In this document: positions 17,374-26,460 of the stretch, one piece after another | How the letters are laid out: the number at the start of each line of letters is the position of its first letter | Position numbering within the stretch: the first letter of the stretch is position 1 | DNA from: Spirosoma sordidisoli | GTDB lineage: Bacteria; Bacteroidota; Bacteroidia; Cytophagales; Spirosomataceae | Assembly (NCBI RefSeq): GCF_004138325.1 | Contig: NZ_SBLB01000012.1 | Span: forward strand, 97,900-161,899 | Reading direction: 5' to 3' | Length of the DNA stretch: 64,000 nucleotides | Position numbers and translations under genes: made by a program | The notes under the pieces: generated by a model | Seen by the model: only the letters and a program-made list of their open reading frames with translations | What the model was told of the DNA's origin: nothing | Database searches by the model: none

Positions 17374-18740
17374 GTATCAAGCAGCGCATTACGGTTGGGT
17401 TTACCGTGCTGGTAGCGGCACTGCTGTTGTTATTTTCCGTTTTTATCTATCAGACCTACGAATCTTATCGACGGTCTCAAATGCGGACCCGGCTGCAACG
17501 GCGGGCCTTATCGGCGCAGCTTTATTTACAAAACAAGCCCGAATACCTGCGCTTTTCCTATCTGACCCTGCCTGAACAATACGAGTCACTATTCGACGTG
17601 CGGCAGCGGCAGATCTACCAATCGTCTGGTTCATCCGATTATGTAATCACTCCGGCATTATTACAAAAAGCACACGATCAGGAAGTTTATTTCACTTATC
17701 CAAGCCGCCGTTGGGAAGAGCCGAAGGAAGGGGTTGCTTTGTCTTTTGCTAATGAGGGGAACCGTTATGTTGCCGTAGTCACTGCTTATGATTTGGCCGG
17801 GCGGCAAACAAGTAAAAATCTTCGGTACATTCTCATTGCGGGCAACGTGCTATCCTTAGTGGTCATTGCCCTAGTCGGATTTTTGTTTGCACGAAGGGCC
17901 ATGCGGCCCTTCGACGTTCTGATCAGTCAGCTAAATACAGCCACCGTAAACGATTTTTCATTTCGGCTGGGCCACATGGGTCGAACCGATGAAGCCGGTT
18001 ATTTGGCCAGTTCCTTCGATCAATTACTGGGGCAGTTGGGTCAGTTAGCGGCCAGTCAGGAAAACTTCGTTGCCTACGCATCACACGAACTCCGAACGCC
18101 CCTCACAGTTGTCAAGGGCATCATGGAAACGGCATTAGCCTACGATCAAACTCTTCCCGACCTGCGCGCAAGTACAGAAAAAGCCTTATTTAGATTGGAA
18201 GGAGCAATTGATTTAGCTAATGCGTTGCTTCGACTGGCCGAAGTAGAAAGTCTTAAAGCCAGTCGGCTTAAAGATGATATTAACGTAGTGGACATTTTAT
18301 TCGATACAGTTGCCTATATCCAAGAAAAGTACCCTACTCAAACCATCGACGTTCAGCTTACCGACGAATTTGCTGAACAAAGTTCGGCCATTCAACTTGT
18401 TGGCAACTCGACACTGCTTCGCACAGCTCTGATTAATATAATCGACAACGCCTGTAAATATTCAATGGACAAACCAGTTAAGGCCAGCATTCATTACATG
18501 CCAAATTGGGTCTTGATTGACATCATCGACGAGGGCATCGGTATACCACCCACCCAGCTTCGAGATGTGTTTCTTCCCATGATGCGGGCCGAAAATGTTG
18601 GGCAGGTACGTGGCTTTGGGCTAGGGCTGACGCTGGCAAAACGAATACTCGACATGCACCAAGGCGAATTGACTGTCGAGTCAAGCGGCAAAAGTGGTAC
18701 CTCCGTATCAATTCGTTTGCCCGCACTACCATTAAACTGA
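17370..18740 (+). CDS. Sensor histidine kinase (partner of the 16,696 regulator)
   Basis: Histidine kinase of 456 residues in the inner membrane. TM1 lies at about residues 8-27 and TM2 at about 152-174, with a 120-residue periplasmic domain of no recognised family in between. A HAMP domain follows (FARRAMRPFDVLISQL). The phospho-acceptor His239 lies in ASHELRTPLTVV. The N box is INIIDNACKYS, followed by the D box DIIDEGIGIPP, then GFGLGLTLAKRIL, so the kinase core is complete. No Met- or His-rich copper site stands out in the sensor domain. Translational coupling to the regulator is shown by the four-base overlap. About 300 non-coding bases follow before the DUF305 genes. Confidence 0.93.
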   Translation: MSIKQRITVGFTVLVAALLLLFSVFIYQTYESYRRSQMRTRLQRRALSAQLYLQNKPEYLRFSYLTLPEQYESLFDVRQRQIYQSSGSSDYVITPALLQKAHDQEVYFTYPSRRWEEPKEGVALSFANEGNRYVAVVTAYDLAGRQTSKNLRYILIAGNVLSLVVIALVGFLFARRAMRPFDVLISQLNTATVNDFSFRLGHMGRTDEAGYLASSFDQLLGQLGQLAASQENFVAYASHELRTPLTVVKGIMETALAYDQTLPDLRASTEKALFRLEGAIDLANALLRLAEVESLKASRLKDDINVVDILFDTVAYIQEKYPTQTIDVQLTDEFAEQSSAIQLVGNSTLLRTALINIIDNACKYSMDKPVKASIHYMPNWVLIDIIDEGIGIPPTQLRDVFLPMMRAENVGQVRGFGLGLTLAKRILDMHQGELTVESSGKSGTSVSIRLPALPLN

Positions 18741-19036
18741 TGAGTTTCATTGACGAATTGACTCCAAAAAAAACGATACTTCTAACGCCTTTAGTTGGTC
18801 TTCGTGGTGCAGAAGATTACTAAGGTCACTACGTTGCTTGTATTTGTTAATCAGGTTAAGTAAGCCATTAGTAAGCATAGCGTAGTGGATAAGCAATCGA
18901 TATAATAAATAAGGTGGTTATCGCGAGGTAGTGCCCAATGGATGCCTCTAAAATTCTGTAACTCCACGAGTGAATCTTGTAACAACCAGGCTGTGCAGTC
19001 GGCAGTTAATAATGTGTACAAACGTTTCTCAACGCG
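18741..19036. other. Non-coding gap before the DUF305 genes
   Basis: A 296-base A+T-rich stretch with no open frame, tRNA or clear hairpin terminator. It must contain the promoter for the DUF305 pair. No good TAnnTTTG match with a spaced TTG was found. Confidence 0.5.
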
Positions 19037-19666
19037 ATGAAAAATACGTTAGTTGGCCAGATGGCATTAGTTGCTTCACTGGCATGGACCATTGCAGCCT
19101 GTACTGACAGCAACGACGGGCTTAAACCTCAGGCACATGACGCGAACGTCTATCAGCAAATCATGCACACGAACATGGCCCAGATGAACGCCATGAAAAT
19201 GACGGGCGACGCGGATCATGATTTTGCGATGATGATGTCGATGCACCATCAAGGGGCTATTGACATGGCCAATCAAGAACTAAAAAATGGTACCGATCAA
19301 ACCATTAAGGCAATGGCGCAAACCATTACTACCTCCCAGACAAAGGAAAAAGCACAACTTGCTCAATTCCTAATTGGGCATCAGGCCACTGCATCGACTG
19401 CCGGACAGTCGTTCGATATGATGGCCATGCAGGTCATGGAAAAAATGATGAAAGCGCAGGATACCCGCTTCCTCACGGGTACGTCCGACGTTGATTTTTC
19501 ATCCTTGATGATCGACCATCACCAAAGTGCCCTGGAAATGGCTCAGCTCGAGTTGACATATGGCAAGGTGGATTCGATGCGTCAAATGGCTCAGATGATT
19601 ATTGATGAGCAAAAGACTGAGATCAGCCAGTTTCAGGACTGGCTGATTAAAAACAAGCCCTACTAA
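19037..19666 (+). CDS. DUF305 lipoprotein with two DUF305 units
   Basis: Lipoprotein of 209 residues. The signal and lipobox end TIAAC (Cys22), so the protein is tethered in the envelope. It holds two ferritin-like DUF305 units: residues about 55-115 with DADHDFAMMMSMHHQGAIDM, and about 150-205 with DVDFSSLMIDHHQSALEM. Each carries the paired His of the family (MHHQ and DHHQ) plus Met residues that could bind copper. DUF305 proteins are found repeatedly in copper-resistance loci, but a biochemical role is not well established. It is followed 68 bases later by a second member, so the two form a tandem pair. Placement directly after the two-component system suggests control by it. Confidence 0.88.
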   Translation: MKNTLVGQMALVASLAWTIAACTDSNDGLKPQAHDANVYQQIMHTNMAQMNAMKMTGDADHDFAMMMSMHHQGAIDMANQELKNGTDQTIKAMAQTITTSQTKEKAQLAQFLIGHQATASTAGQSFDMMAMQVMEKMMKAQDTRFLTGTSDVDFSSLMIDHHQSALEMAQLELTYGKVDSMRQMAQMIIDEQKTEISQFQDWLIKNKPY

Positions 19667-19734
19667 TCTAACCCATATGGGTTAGTCAGGCCACACGAAT
19701 TCATAATCAGACAACCAGTAAACCAGTACAACCA

Positions 19735-20316
19735 ATGAAAACCAGTTTGTTATCAGTAGCCAGCCTAAGTGCAGCTCTGTTGCTCTCGCAACCGACAATA
19801 GCGCAGCAATCAACCAGCAATGCCATGATGAAGTCCATGCAATCGGGTATGACCCAGATGATGAGCATGAAGATGACTGGTGACCCCGATCATGACTTTG
19901 CCATGATGCTCAAGATGCATCACCAATCGGCAGTCGAGATGGCCGACATGGAGGTAAAACAAGGCAAAAACGCACAGGTAAAGGCATTGGCCAGTAAGAT
20001 CAAAGCCAGCAACCAAAAGGAAATACGCGAACTCGACCAGTTTATGAGTAGCCATAAGCCTCAGTCATCCTCGTCCAAACTGGGCCAAAAGGGCATGGAC
20101 ATTATGCACGGTGGAACCCATTCGATGAACGGCAATGTGGACCACGATTTCGCCAGCATGATGGCCCAGCATCATCAGCAGGGGGTAGAGATGGCCCGTG
20201 CGTATCTGAAGGAAGGTAAGACATCAACGATGAAGAAGATGGCTAACAACGTCATTAAGATGCAGACGAAAGAAATGGCCGAACTTAAGAAGCTTGAGAG
20301 CAGCCTCAAAAGCTAA
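19735..20316 (+). CDS. Secreted DUF305 protein with two DUF305 units
   Basis: Protein of 193 residues with a signal peptide ending SQPTIAQ, so periplasmic rather than lipidated. The two DUF305 units lie at about residues 40-105 (DPDHDFAMMLKMHHQSAVEM) and 135-190 (NVDHDFASMMAQHHQQGVEM), each with the His pair. The sequence is very Met-rich, with SMKMTGDPDHD near the start. The first unit closely matches the first unit of the upstream lipoprotein (both have MKMTGD-DHDFAMM), so the genes are a duplication with different anchoring. A strong bidirectional terminator follows. Confidence 0.88.
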   Translation: MKTSLLSVASLSAALLLSQPTIAQQSTSNAMMKSMQSGMTQMMSMKMTGDPDHDFAMMLKMHHQSAVEMADMEVKQGKNAQVKALASKIKASNQKEIRELDQFMSSHKPQSSSSKLGQKGMDIMHGGTHSMNGNVDHDFASMMAQHHQQGVEMARAYLKEGKTSTMKKMANNVIKMQTKEMAELKKLESSLKS

Positions 20317-20330
20317 CCTTTAACTACTAA

Positions 20331-20366
20331 AAAGGGCCGCTACGTAGAGTAGCGGCCCTTTTTTTG
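20331..20366. terminator. Strong bidirectional intrinsic terminator
   Basis: AAAGGGCCGCTAC pairs perfectly with GTAGCGGCCCTTT (13 base pairs) around a five-base loop, followed by seven T on the plus strand and by a T-run on the minus strand. It separates the convergent DUF305 gene and oxidase gene. Confidence 0.92.
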
Positions 20367-20380
20367 TGGTCTTACTATAG

Positions 20381-23062
20381 TCAAAAGTTATACCCCAATC
20401 CGCCGGCAACGGTTTTGTACCGCGTGTCATAATCCGTATGAAGAAACAGATTTTTCGTGACGGTATATTGCAGTTCTACATGTGCTCGCACGTAGCCCCC
20501 TACCAACCATTGCGTCTGATACTGAAAATCTAAGCGTGGAAATAGCATTTGTTGGCCACTCAGTTGAAAGCGGACATTACCCCGTGTGTCGAGTTTAACT
20601 TCCGATTGAATCAAAAACGGCAACATATACCGAATACCCGCTACTGGCCGGATAATACGCCGACCCCCAACAGGCGTTCCACCGTCTTCGGGACGTACCC
20701 GGCGCAGGAACTCTTCGTTTCCTCCATCAATGCCGGCAAATACCCGAAACCAGTCGCCGAGGTAGCGTTCATAATCGAGGTCAAACTCGAAGCGATTCGT
20801 GCGCCAGTCGTGGTCTCCACCCGCAACAATGGCGTTTTTGTTGTTGGACACATTTAAGGCGAAGTAATTAAGCGGGTAGCCTGGTTGCAGATACCCCCAG
20901 ACAAATGGTTGGTTGTCGCGCATGTCGCGCAAATGCAGCTTCTGAATATTGGCGATGGACGAATCAGGTTTGTCGCCATAACTGACTACGCGCGCCATGC
21001 CGCTGAGCATATGGTAGAGCAGGTGGCAATGAAAAAACCAGTCCTTGTCATCGTCGGCCATAAACTCAATCGTGACGTTTTCCATCGGCGATACATTCAC
21101 CGTATGCTTGAGCGGTGAATACTGCTCCTGTCCGTTGAGGACCCGGAAGTAATGACCATGCAGGTGGATGGGGTGCATCATCATGGTGTTGTTCATGAGC
21201 CGCATCCGCACAATCTCACCCCGTCGAATCTGAATCATATCCGCCCGTGACAAAGGCTGCCCGTTGAATCCCCAGATGTAGCGAAACATGTTGCCCGTTA
21301 AGGTGAGCGGGATCTCGCGGATAGGGTGATTGGCCGGAAAGACAATCGGTTCAGGCGATTTAAGAATACTATAATCGATCGTATTTTGCTCATCCATCAT
21401 GCTCATGCCTCGGTCCGACATTTCGGCCATTCCTCCACTGTTCATACCCTTCATTCCGGCCATGTCACCTGGCTTGTTGCCCATGTTCATCTGGCCGTGA
21501 TCCATTCCGGCCATGTCGTCCTGCTTTTCACGCGCCGTTTTTTTAGTTGGCATCGAATCCGTTTTCATGGACATTTTACCGTGATCCATACCGGGCATGG
21601 ATGAGTGATCCATTTGCCCGTGGTTCATGCTCGACGTATCCATCTTACCATCTTTGGTCGTGTTCATACCCCCCATGTTCATACCACTATGGTCCATGCC
21701 ACCCATTGATCCAGCCGATTTTGTTGGTTTAGCGGCTTTTTTTGCCGGGGCGGGCTTATTTGCCGTCGGCTTTCCGCTCATATCCATCTGGGTGTGATTC
21801 ATTCCTGCCATGTTGTGCATCATAGGGCCGTTCATATCCAGGTTGGCCTGAGCCGTTGTGTCGGTTTTGCCCATGTTCATCGTACCCATGCCCATGCCGC
21901 CCATCCGGCTCATGTTAGCGGTAAGCTTGTAAAGATCAGGACGGGGAATTGTTGGCGCATAACGGGCCGGACCAGTGCCAAGCAGGGCTGTTGCATAACC
22001 CGATCCGTCCTGCGCGGAGGCTCGCACTTCGAAGGCACCCCCTTGAGGTACGGTAATAACAAAGTCGTAGGTCTCGGCAATGGCGATCAACCGCCGGTTA
22101 ACGTCCACTGGCTGTACATCCAGGCCGTCAGCAGCGATGAGTTTCATGGGACCACCTGCGTAATTAAGGTGAAAATAGGTGGACGCACTGGCATTGATCA
22201 CGCGCAGCCGAACAGTTTGACCAGCCTTGATGTCCGGGTAGCGTATGGTGTCTTTGCCGTTAATCAGAAACCGATTATAATAGACATCCGAAATATCCAT
22301 TGGGGCCATCTTCATCATCGACTGCCGCAGGTACGCCCCTACCGCCTTGTGCTGAATAATGCGGTTGAGCGACTGGACATTGCCTTTCTTGATCGAATAC
22401 CATTCGTTGCGCCGTTTCAAATTTTTAAGGATGTAAGCCGGATTCTCATCCGTCCAGTCGGAGAGCAACAAGACCAAATCATGGTCAACCTTGTACGCAG
22501 GCTTCTGGGGCTGAATGGCGATGGACCCATACACACCAACCTGCTCCTGATAACGCGTGTGCGAGTGGAACCAGTACGTACCTGACTGCACCAGTGGGTA
22601 CTCAAATGTGTAGGTGTCGCCCGCATGAATGGGTGGTGTATTTAGATAAGAAACACCATCTTGTTTGTTAGGTAGCAAAATGCCATGCCAGTGCAATGAG
22701 GTTTCCGTCTTCAACTTATTATGAACCCGTATGACGGCGACATCACCTTCCTTGAACCGCATGGTCGGGCCTGGAATACCCCCGTTAATCGTCATGGCCC
22801 GCTTCGGCTTGCCCGTAATCGTGACGGTCTGCTCATCGATAACCAGATCATACGTCACCCGCTTGCCGGTCGGTTTCACCTTCGCAAAAGCCTGTGGGCG
22901 CGACACGGGTAGCGAGGTAGGAACCACTGGAAAGTTCGACTTGTCGGGGCTGTATGGCCGGGCATTGGTCTGGTTCGCCGTGGGGGATTCGTGGTGCTCA
23001 TGCTGAGCGTACCCGGTGCTCCATAGTAGCAGGCAAACGGCTGTAAAAAACGTGTTTCTCAT
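20381..23062 (-). CDS. Multicopper oxidase fused to a CopB-like outer-membrane barrel
   Basis: Protein of 893 residues. Residues 1-20 are a signal peptide (ending GYAQ). Cupredoxin domains follow with all four copper motifs of a laccase-type oxidase: HWH (124-126), HSH (166-168), HPIHLH (630-635) and HCHLLYHMLSGM (678-689). Between the second and third domains lies a Met/His-rich insert at about 384-556 with repeated GMDHG/GMNM units, as in CopA oxidases but longer. From about residue 704 to the end the sequence changes to a beta-rich region with FEFDLDYERYLGDWFRVF and a final YNF. This resembles the CopB outer-membrane barrel, normally a separate protein. Oxidation of Cu(I) in the periplasm is the likely role. 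Topology is unclear because a barrel end would need outer-membrane insertion. Confidence 0.9.
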   Translation of the reverse strand: MRNTFFTAVCLLLWSTGYAQHEHHESPTANQTNARPYSPDKSNFPVVPTSLPVSRPQAFAKVKPTGKRVTYDLVIDEQTVTITGKPKRAMTINGGIPGPTMRFKEGDVAVIRVHNKLKTETSLHWHGILLPNKQDGVSYLNTPPIHAGDTYTFEYPLVQSGTYWFHSHTRYQEQVGVYGSIAIQPQKPAYKVDHDLVLLLSDWTDENPAYILKNLKRRNEWYSIKKGNVQSLNRIIQHKAVGAYLRQSMMKMAPMDISDVYYNRFLINGKDTIRYPDIKAGQTVRLRVINASASTYFHLNYAGGPMKLIAADGLDVQPVDVNRRLIAIAETYDFVITVPQGGAFEVRASAQDGSGYATALLGTGPARYAPTIPRPDLYKLTANMSRMGGMGMGTMNMGKTDTTAQANLDMNGPMMHNMAGMNHTQMDMSGKPTANKPAPAKKAAKPTKSAGSMGGMDHSGMNMGGMNTTKDGKMDTSSMNHGQMDHSSMPGMDHGKMSMKTDSMPTKKTAREKQDDMAGMDHGQMNMGNKPGDMAGMKGMNSGGMAEMSDRGMSMMDEQNTIDYSILKSPEPIVFPANHPIREIPLTLTGNMFRYIWGFNGQPLSRADMIQIRRGEIVRMRLMNNTMMMHPIHLHGHYFRVLNGQEQYSPLKHTVNVSPMENVTIEFMADDDKDWFFHCHLLYHMLSGMARVVSYGDKPDSSIANIQKLHLRDMRDNQPFVWGYLQPGYPLNYFALNVSNNKNAIVAGGDHDWRTNRFEFDLDYERYLGDWFRVFAGIDGGNEEFLRRVRPEDGGTPVGGRRIIRPVAGIRYMLPFLIQSEVKLDTRGNVRFQLSGQQMLFPRLDFQYQTQWLVGGYVRAHVELQYTVTKNLFLHTDYDTRYKTVAGGLGYNF

Positions 23063-23168
23063 CGTTGGATAGGCTGTATATATCCGGTTAAAACAAAAGC
23101 GGTCCTACCAAACGGAAGAACCACCTACTAGGCTGGTGGGATTGGTTCAGAGCGGCTGGGCGAATCGG

Positions 23169-23699
23169 CTACTCACTTTCTAGCTGGGCTAGTTTCGCTT
23201 TCATCTGCGCTATTTCTTTTTCCTGAGCGGTGATGATGTCGTCTTTTAACTTGACCAGTTCAGGGTCATTCAGTTTGGCTTCTTTCGCCATCAAAATGGC
23301 CGCAGCGTGGTGAGGAATCATCGACTTGACGAACTGCCGATCCGACACTGCCGTTTGCTGCCGGATGAACCAGAAAAAGCCCACGAGGGCCAACGTACTC
23401 ACTGCGATGATGAGGCCATTGCGCCGTTTGTCGGGGTACATTGCCGACATCAACAGGACTTCAATAATGAGCATAGGCATGGTCATCAAACCCGCCATAT
23501 AAAACTGATTGACATTGGGGACTACGTTGGCGAACCGATCAACCATCGAATACATCAGTACGTACATCGACGCGAATGACAGGATAGCCATGAGGGCCAG
23601 TTTGCCGTAGTGCCCTTCGTGCGTAGCTCCCGAATGGGGCATGGTATGGCCCGATTCGTTAGTTCGAGATTTGTCCGTGTGCTGCTTGTGTGTTTCCAT
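23169..23699 (-). CDS. Membrane DUF305 protein
   Basis: Protein of 176 residues with a His-rich soluble N-terminus (HTMPHSGATHEGHYG), three membrane segments at about residues 32-52, 66-86 and 95-112, and a C-terminal DUF305 unit containing MIPHHAAAILMAKEA. It ends in a charged coil (KEIAQMKAKLAQLESE). This anchored form differs from the lipoprotein and secreted versions at 19-20 kb. The His pair and Met residues suggest copper binding. It lies between the oxidase and the chaperone-ATPase genes, on the same strand. Confidence 0.88.
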   Translation of the reverse strand: METHKQHTDKSRTNESGHTMPHSGATHEGHYGKLALMAILSFASMYVLMYSMVDRFANVVPNVNQFYMAGLMTMPMLIIEVLLMSAMYPDKRRNGLIIAVSTLALVGFFWFIRQQTAVSDRQFVKSMIPHHAAAILMAKEAKLNDPELVKLKDDIITAQEKEIAQMKAKLAQLESE

Positions 23700-23730
23700 A
23701 ACTTGAGTTGTTGTCTAGTAATCAAACAAA

Positions 23731-23762
23731 TAAGCTGCCTGACCGGGTGGCCAGGCAGCTTA
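23731..23762 (-). terminator. Minus-strand terminator after the chaperone gene
   Basis: TAAGCTGCCTG and CAGGCAGCTTA form a perfect 11-base stem with a 10-base loop; on the minus strand TTTGTTTG follows. It lies downstream of the chaperone gene (stop 23816) and before the DUF305 gene, so these are likely separate transcripts. Confidence 0.75.
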
Positions 23763-23815
23763 CAAGATTCAGGGGATTCCGTTGCAAAACTTTTGGTAAC
23801 CAGCTCGAACCGCCA

Positions 23816-24037
23816 TTACGGCCGTGGTATTGGTTCGGCCTTATAGCCCGCCTGCTCGACTGCCTTGCGCACGGCCTCGCCGACGCGGTTATCCGTCGTT
23901 TGCACGGTCAAAATTTTGTCGGGATTGCCTGTATCGACGTTCCAGCCATCCACTTGTTCGATGGCATTGAGAAAAGGCGTTACAGCCGCTACGCAGCCGC
24001 CACATTTGATGTTGGTTTTGAAATTCAGCGTTTCCAT
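23816..24037 (-). CDS. CopZ-like heavy-metal-associated chaperone
   Basis: Small cytoplasmic protein of 73 residues, the usual length of a single HMA domain. The start at 24037 gives METLNFKTNIKCGGC; the frame upstream is not part of the fold. The metal-binding loop reads IKCGGC, where most HMA proteins have MTCxxC, so the Met before the first Cys is replaced by Lys while both Cys remain. It would deliver Cu(I) to the P-type ATPase encoded 45 bases upstream, with which it shares strand and probably transcript. A terminator-like hairpin follows. Confidence 0.88.
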   Translation of the reverse strand: METLNFKTNIKCGGCVAAVTPFLNAIEQVDGWNVDTGNPDKILTVQTTDNRVGEAVRKAVEQAGYKAEPIPRP

Positions 24038-24081
24038 AGGAGTCTTGGTTGATACTCGGTTACACAATCAGATGGAGCCGA

Positions 24082-26349
24082 CTACAGCTTTGTTCTTCGT
24101 AGCCGCAAGCTATTGCTGACGACCGACACGGAACTAAGGGCCATCGCGGCCCCGGCGATCATCGGATTCAGCAAAAATCCGTTGATGGGATACAGTACCC
24201 CGGCAGCTATCGGGATACCGATGAGGTTATAAATGAAGGCCCAAAACAGGTTTTGGCGGATCGTCTGCACCGTTCGCCGGGACAGGTAGAGGGCTTTAGG
24301 TACGCTATTCAGATCAGACGTGATGAGCGTCATCTTGGCCACATCCATTGCAATATCGGACCCCCGACCCATCGCGATGCTGACATCGGCCTGCGCCAGG
24401 GCCTGCGAGTCGTTGATGCCGTCGCCGACCATCGCGACCACCTTTCCTTTTGCCTGTAGTTCCTGCACCAAGGCGGCCTTGTCGGCGGGTAATGCCTCCG
24501 CCCGGAAATCGCTGATGCCAACGGCTTTGGCCACGGCCTCGGCAGTTTGGGGGTTATCACCGGTCATCATGTACACGGCGATGCCCCTCTTCTTCAAGGT
24601 GTGAATGGCCTCCCGCGAGGTTTGTTTGACCGGGTCGGCAATCGCGATGGCTGCCAGAATCTGCTGCTCGTCGGCAAAGTAAATGACGGTTTTAGCTTCG
24701 TCCTGCCAGCGGCTCACTAACCCGTTTAACGTCGCCAGTTGATCGGCGAGACCCCGCTCGGCCAGTAGTCGGCGGTTGCCAACCAGGTAAGCCTGACCGT
24801 TGTAGCGACCCGTCACCCCCCGGCCCGTCAAGCTCTCGAAGCCATCGAGTTGAATGCCCGAAACGCCTTCCGTTTTCAACCGCGCCACTACCGCTTCGGC
24901 CAGGGGGTGTTCCGACTGGCTTTCGAGGGTGAATAGTACCTGTGGGAGAATGGATTCGTTGACCGGTTTAGTAACCCAGGTCAAATCCGTCACCGTGGGC
25001 TTTCCTTCCGTAATCGTGCCAGTCTTGTCCAGAATAACCGTGTCAACCTTGTAGCCCAATTCCAAGCTCTCCGCATCTTTAATGAGGATGTTGTTGTCGG
25101 CTCCCTTGCCCACGCCGACCATAATGGCCGTTGGCGTAGCGAGTCCCAGCGCACAGGGGCAGGCAATGACCAACACGGTTACGGAAGTGAGTAGGGCGTG
25201 GGTAAAGCCATTGTCACCACCTACGATCATCCAGACCGCAAACGTCAGAATGGCGATGCCAATGACGACGGGTACGAAGATCCCTGCGATCTTGTCGACT
25301 AATTTTTGAACGGGGGCTTTACTACCCTGGGCTTCCTGCACCATCCGAATAATCTGCGCCAGTATGGTGTCACCGCCCACTTTCTGCGCGGTGAAGCGAA
25401 ACGCCCCTTTCTGGTTGATAGTGCCGGCAAAGACCGACTCCCCAACCCGTTTCTCGACGGGTATCGGTTCACCCAAAATCATGCTTTCATCGACGAACGA
25501 GGTACCCGATTCGACGACCCCATCAACGGGAATTTTCTCGCCCGGACGAACCGCGATTACCTGCCCGACCCGCACCTGCGCGATGGGAATCTCCTGCTCC
25601 TCGTTACCGTTCATGACGCGAACGGTTTTGGGCTGTAGCCCCATTAGCTTCTTGAGAGCCGACGTCGTATTCGACTTAGCTTTCTCTTCGAGCAGCTTGC
25701 CGAGCGAGATAAAGGCAATCACTACCGCAGCGGCCTCGAAGTAAACGTGGGGGTGCAGCCCCCGGCGATGCCAAAAATCAGGATTCAGGGTGTTGAACGT
25801 ACTAAACAAAAAGGCGATACCCGTACTGAGCGCGACCAGCGTATCCATGTTGGCTTTGCCGTGCCGCGCCTGCTTCCAGGCGTTGACGAAGTACGACCGG
25901 CCCAGCCAAAAAACCACTGGAGCCGACAGGGCCATCATGATGTAATTGGCGTAAGGAGCCTGCATGAAAAACATGCCTAGCACGACGACGGGTACCGATA
26001 AAATGCCCGCCCATAGGGTGCGCTTTTTGAGCGATTCGTACTGTCGTTGCTGGGCTTCGGCCTGTACTGCTTGCGGGTCTTCCGTATCGAATACCAAATC
26101 GTAGCCAATCGAGCGGATTGCCTGTTGCAAACCCTCCTGGTCGATGGCTTCGGGATCGTATTCGACGGTTGCCGATTGGTTGGCGTAATTGACGGCTGCC
26201 TTCTGCACCCCCGGCGTGTTTGTCAGTATGGATTCGACGCTGACGGCACAGGCTGCACAGGTCATCTCCAAGACGGGAAACGTCTGCTTGGTCGTCAGCC
26301 CTTCGTTGACCTTAGTTCGACGGGCTTGTTGGGTGAGTTGCGCTTCCAT
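24082..26349 (-). CDS. copA: Copper-exporting P1B-type ATPase (CopA-like)
   Basis: Inner-membrane Cu(I) ATPase of 755 residues from the start at 26349 (MEAQLTQQ). Near the N-terminus there is a single HMA domain with MTCAAC at residues 29-34. Further motifs are the transport site CPCALG (397-402), the phosphorylated Asp in DKTGT (441-445), the HP motif SEHPLAEA (479-486), TGDNPQTAEA and GDGINDSQAL (642-651). The usual TGE loop reads ILGEPIPV, a Leu for Thr change in the actuator region. The CPC motif places it in the P1B-1 (Cu+/Ag+) group by established family knowledge. It pumps cytoplasmic copper into the periplasm, probably fed by the chaperone downstream. The HMA-AraC regulator gene lies 111 bases upstream. 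Confidence 0.95.
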   Translation of the reverse strand: MEAQLTQQARRTKVNEGLTTKQTFPVLEMTCAACAVSVESILTNTPGVQKAAVNYANQSATVEYDPEAIDQEGLQQAIRSIGYDLVFDTEDPQAVQAEAQQRQYESLKKRTLWAGILSVPVVVLGMFFMQAPYANYIMMALSAPVVFWLGRSYFVNAWKQARHGKANMDTLVALSTGIAFLFSTFNTLNPDFWHRRGLHPHVYFEAAAVVIAFISLGKLLEEKAKSNTTSALKKLMGLQPKTVRVMNGNEEQEIPIAQVRVGQVIAVRPGEKIPVDGVVESGTSFVDESMILGEPIPVEKRVGESVFAGTINQKGAFRFTAQKVGGDTILAQIIRMVQEAQGSKAPVQKLVDKIAGIFVPVVIGIAILTFAVWMIVGGDNGFTHALLTSVTVLVIACPCALGLATPTAIMVGVGKGADNNILIKDAESLELGYKVDTVILDKTGTITEGKPTVTDLTWVTKPVNESILPQVLFTLESQSEHPLAEAVVARLKTEGVSGIQLDGFESLTGRGVTGRYNGQAYLVGNRRLLAERGLADQLATLNGLVSRWQDEAKTVIYFADEQQILAAIAIADPVKQTSREAIHTLKKRGIAVYMMTGDNPQTAEAVAKAVGISDFRAEALPADKAALVQELQAKGKVVAMVGDGINDSQALAQADVSIAMGRGSDIAMDVAKMTLITSDLNSVPKALYLSRRTVQTIRQNLFWAFIYNLIGIPIAAGVLYPINGFLLNPMIAGAAMALSSVSVVSNSLRLRRTKL

Positions 26350-26460
26350 AGGTGGACAATTAAGTTGATACCACAAAGGTCAGCAAGCAGGTATGGGGGT
26401 ACGTTACACAATTCCCCCCCGACGTTTGTAAGATTCAGTAGGCGGGTGAATCCCCTCCAC

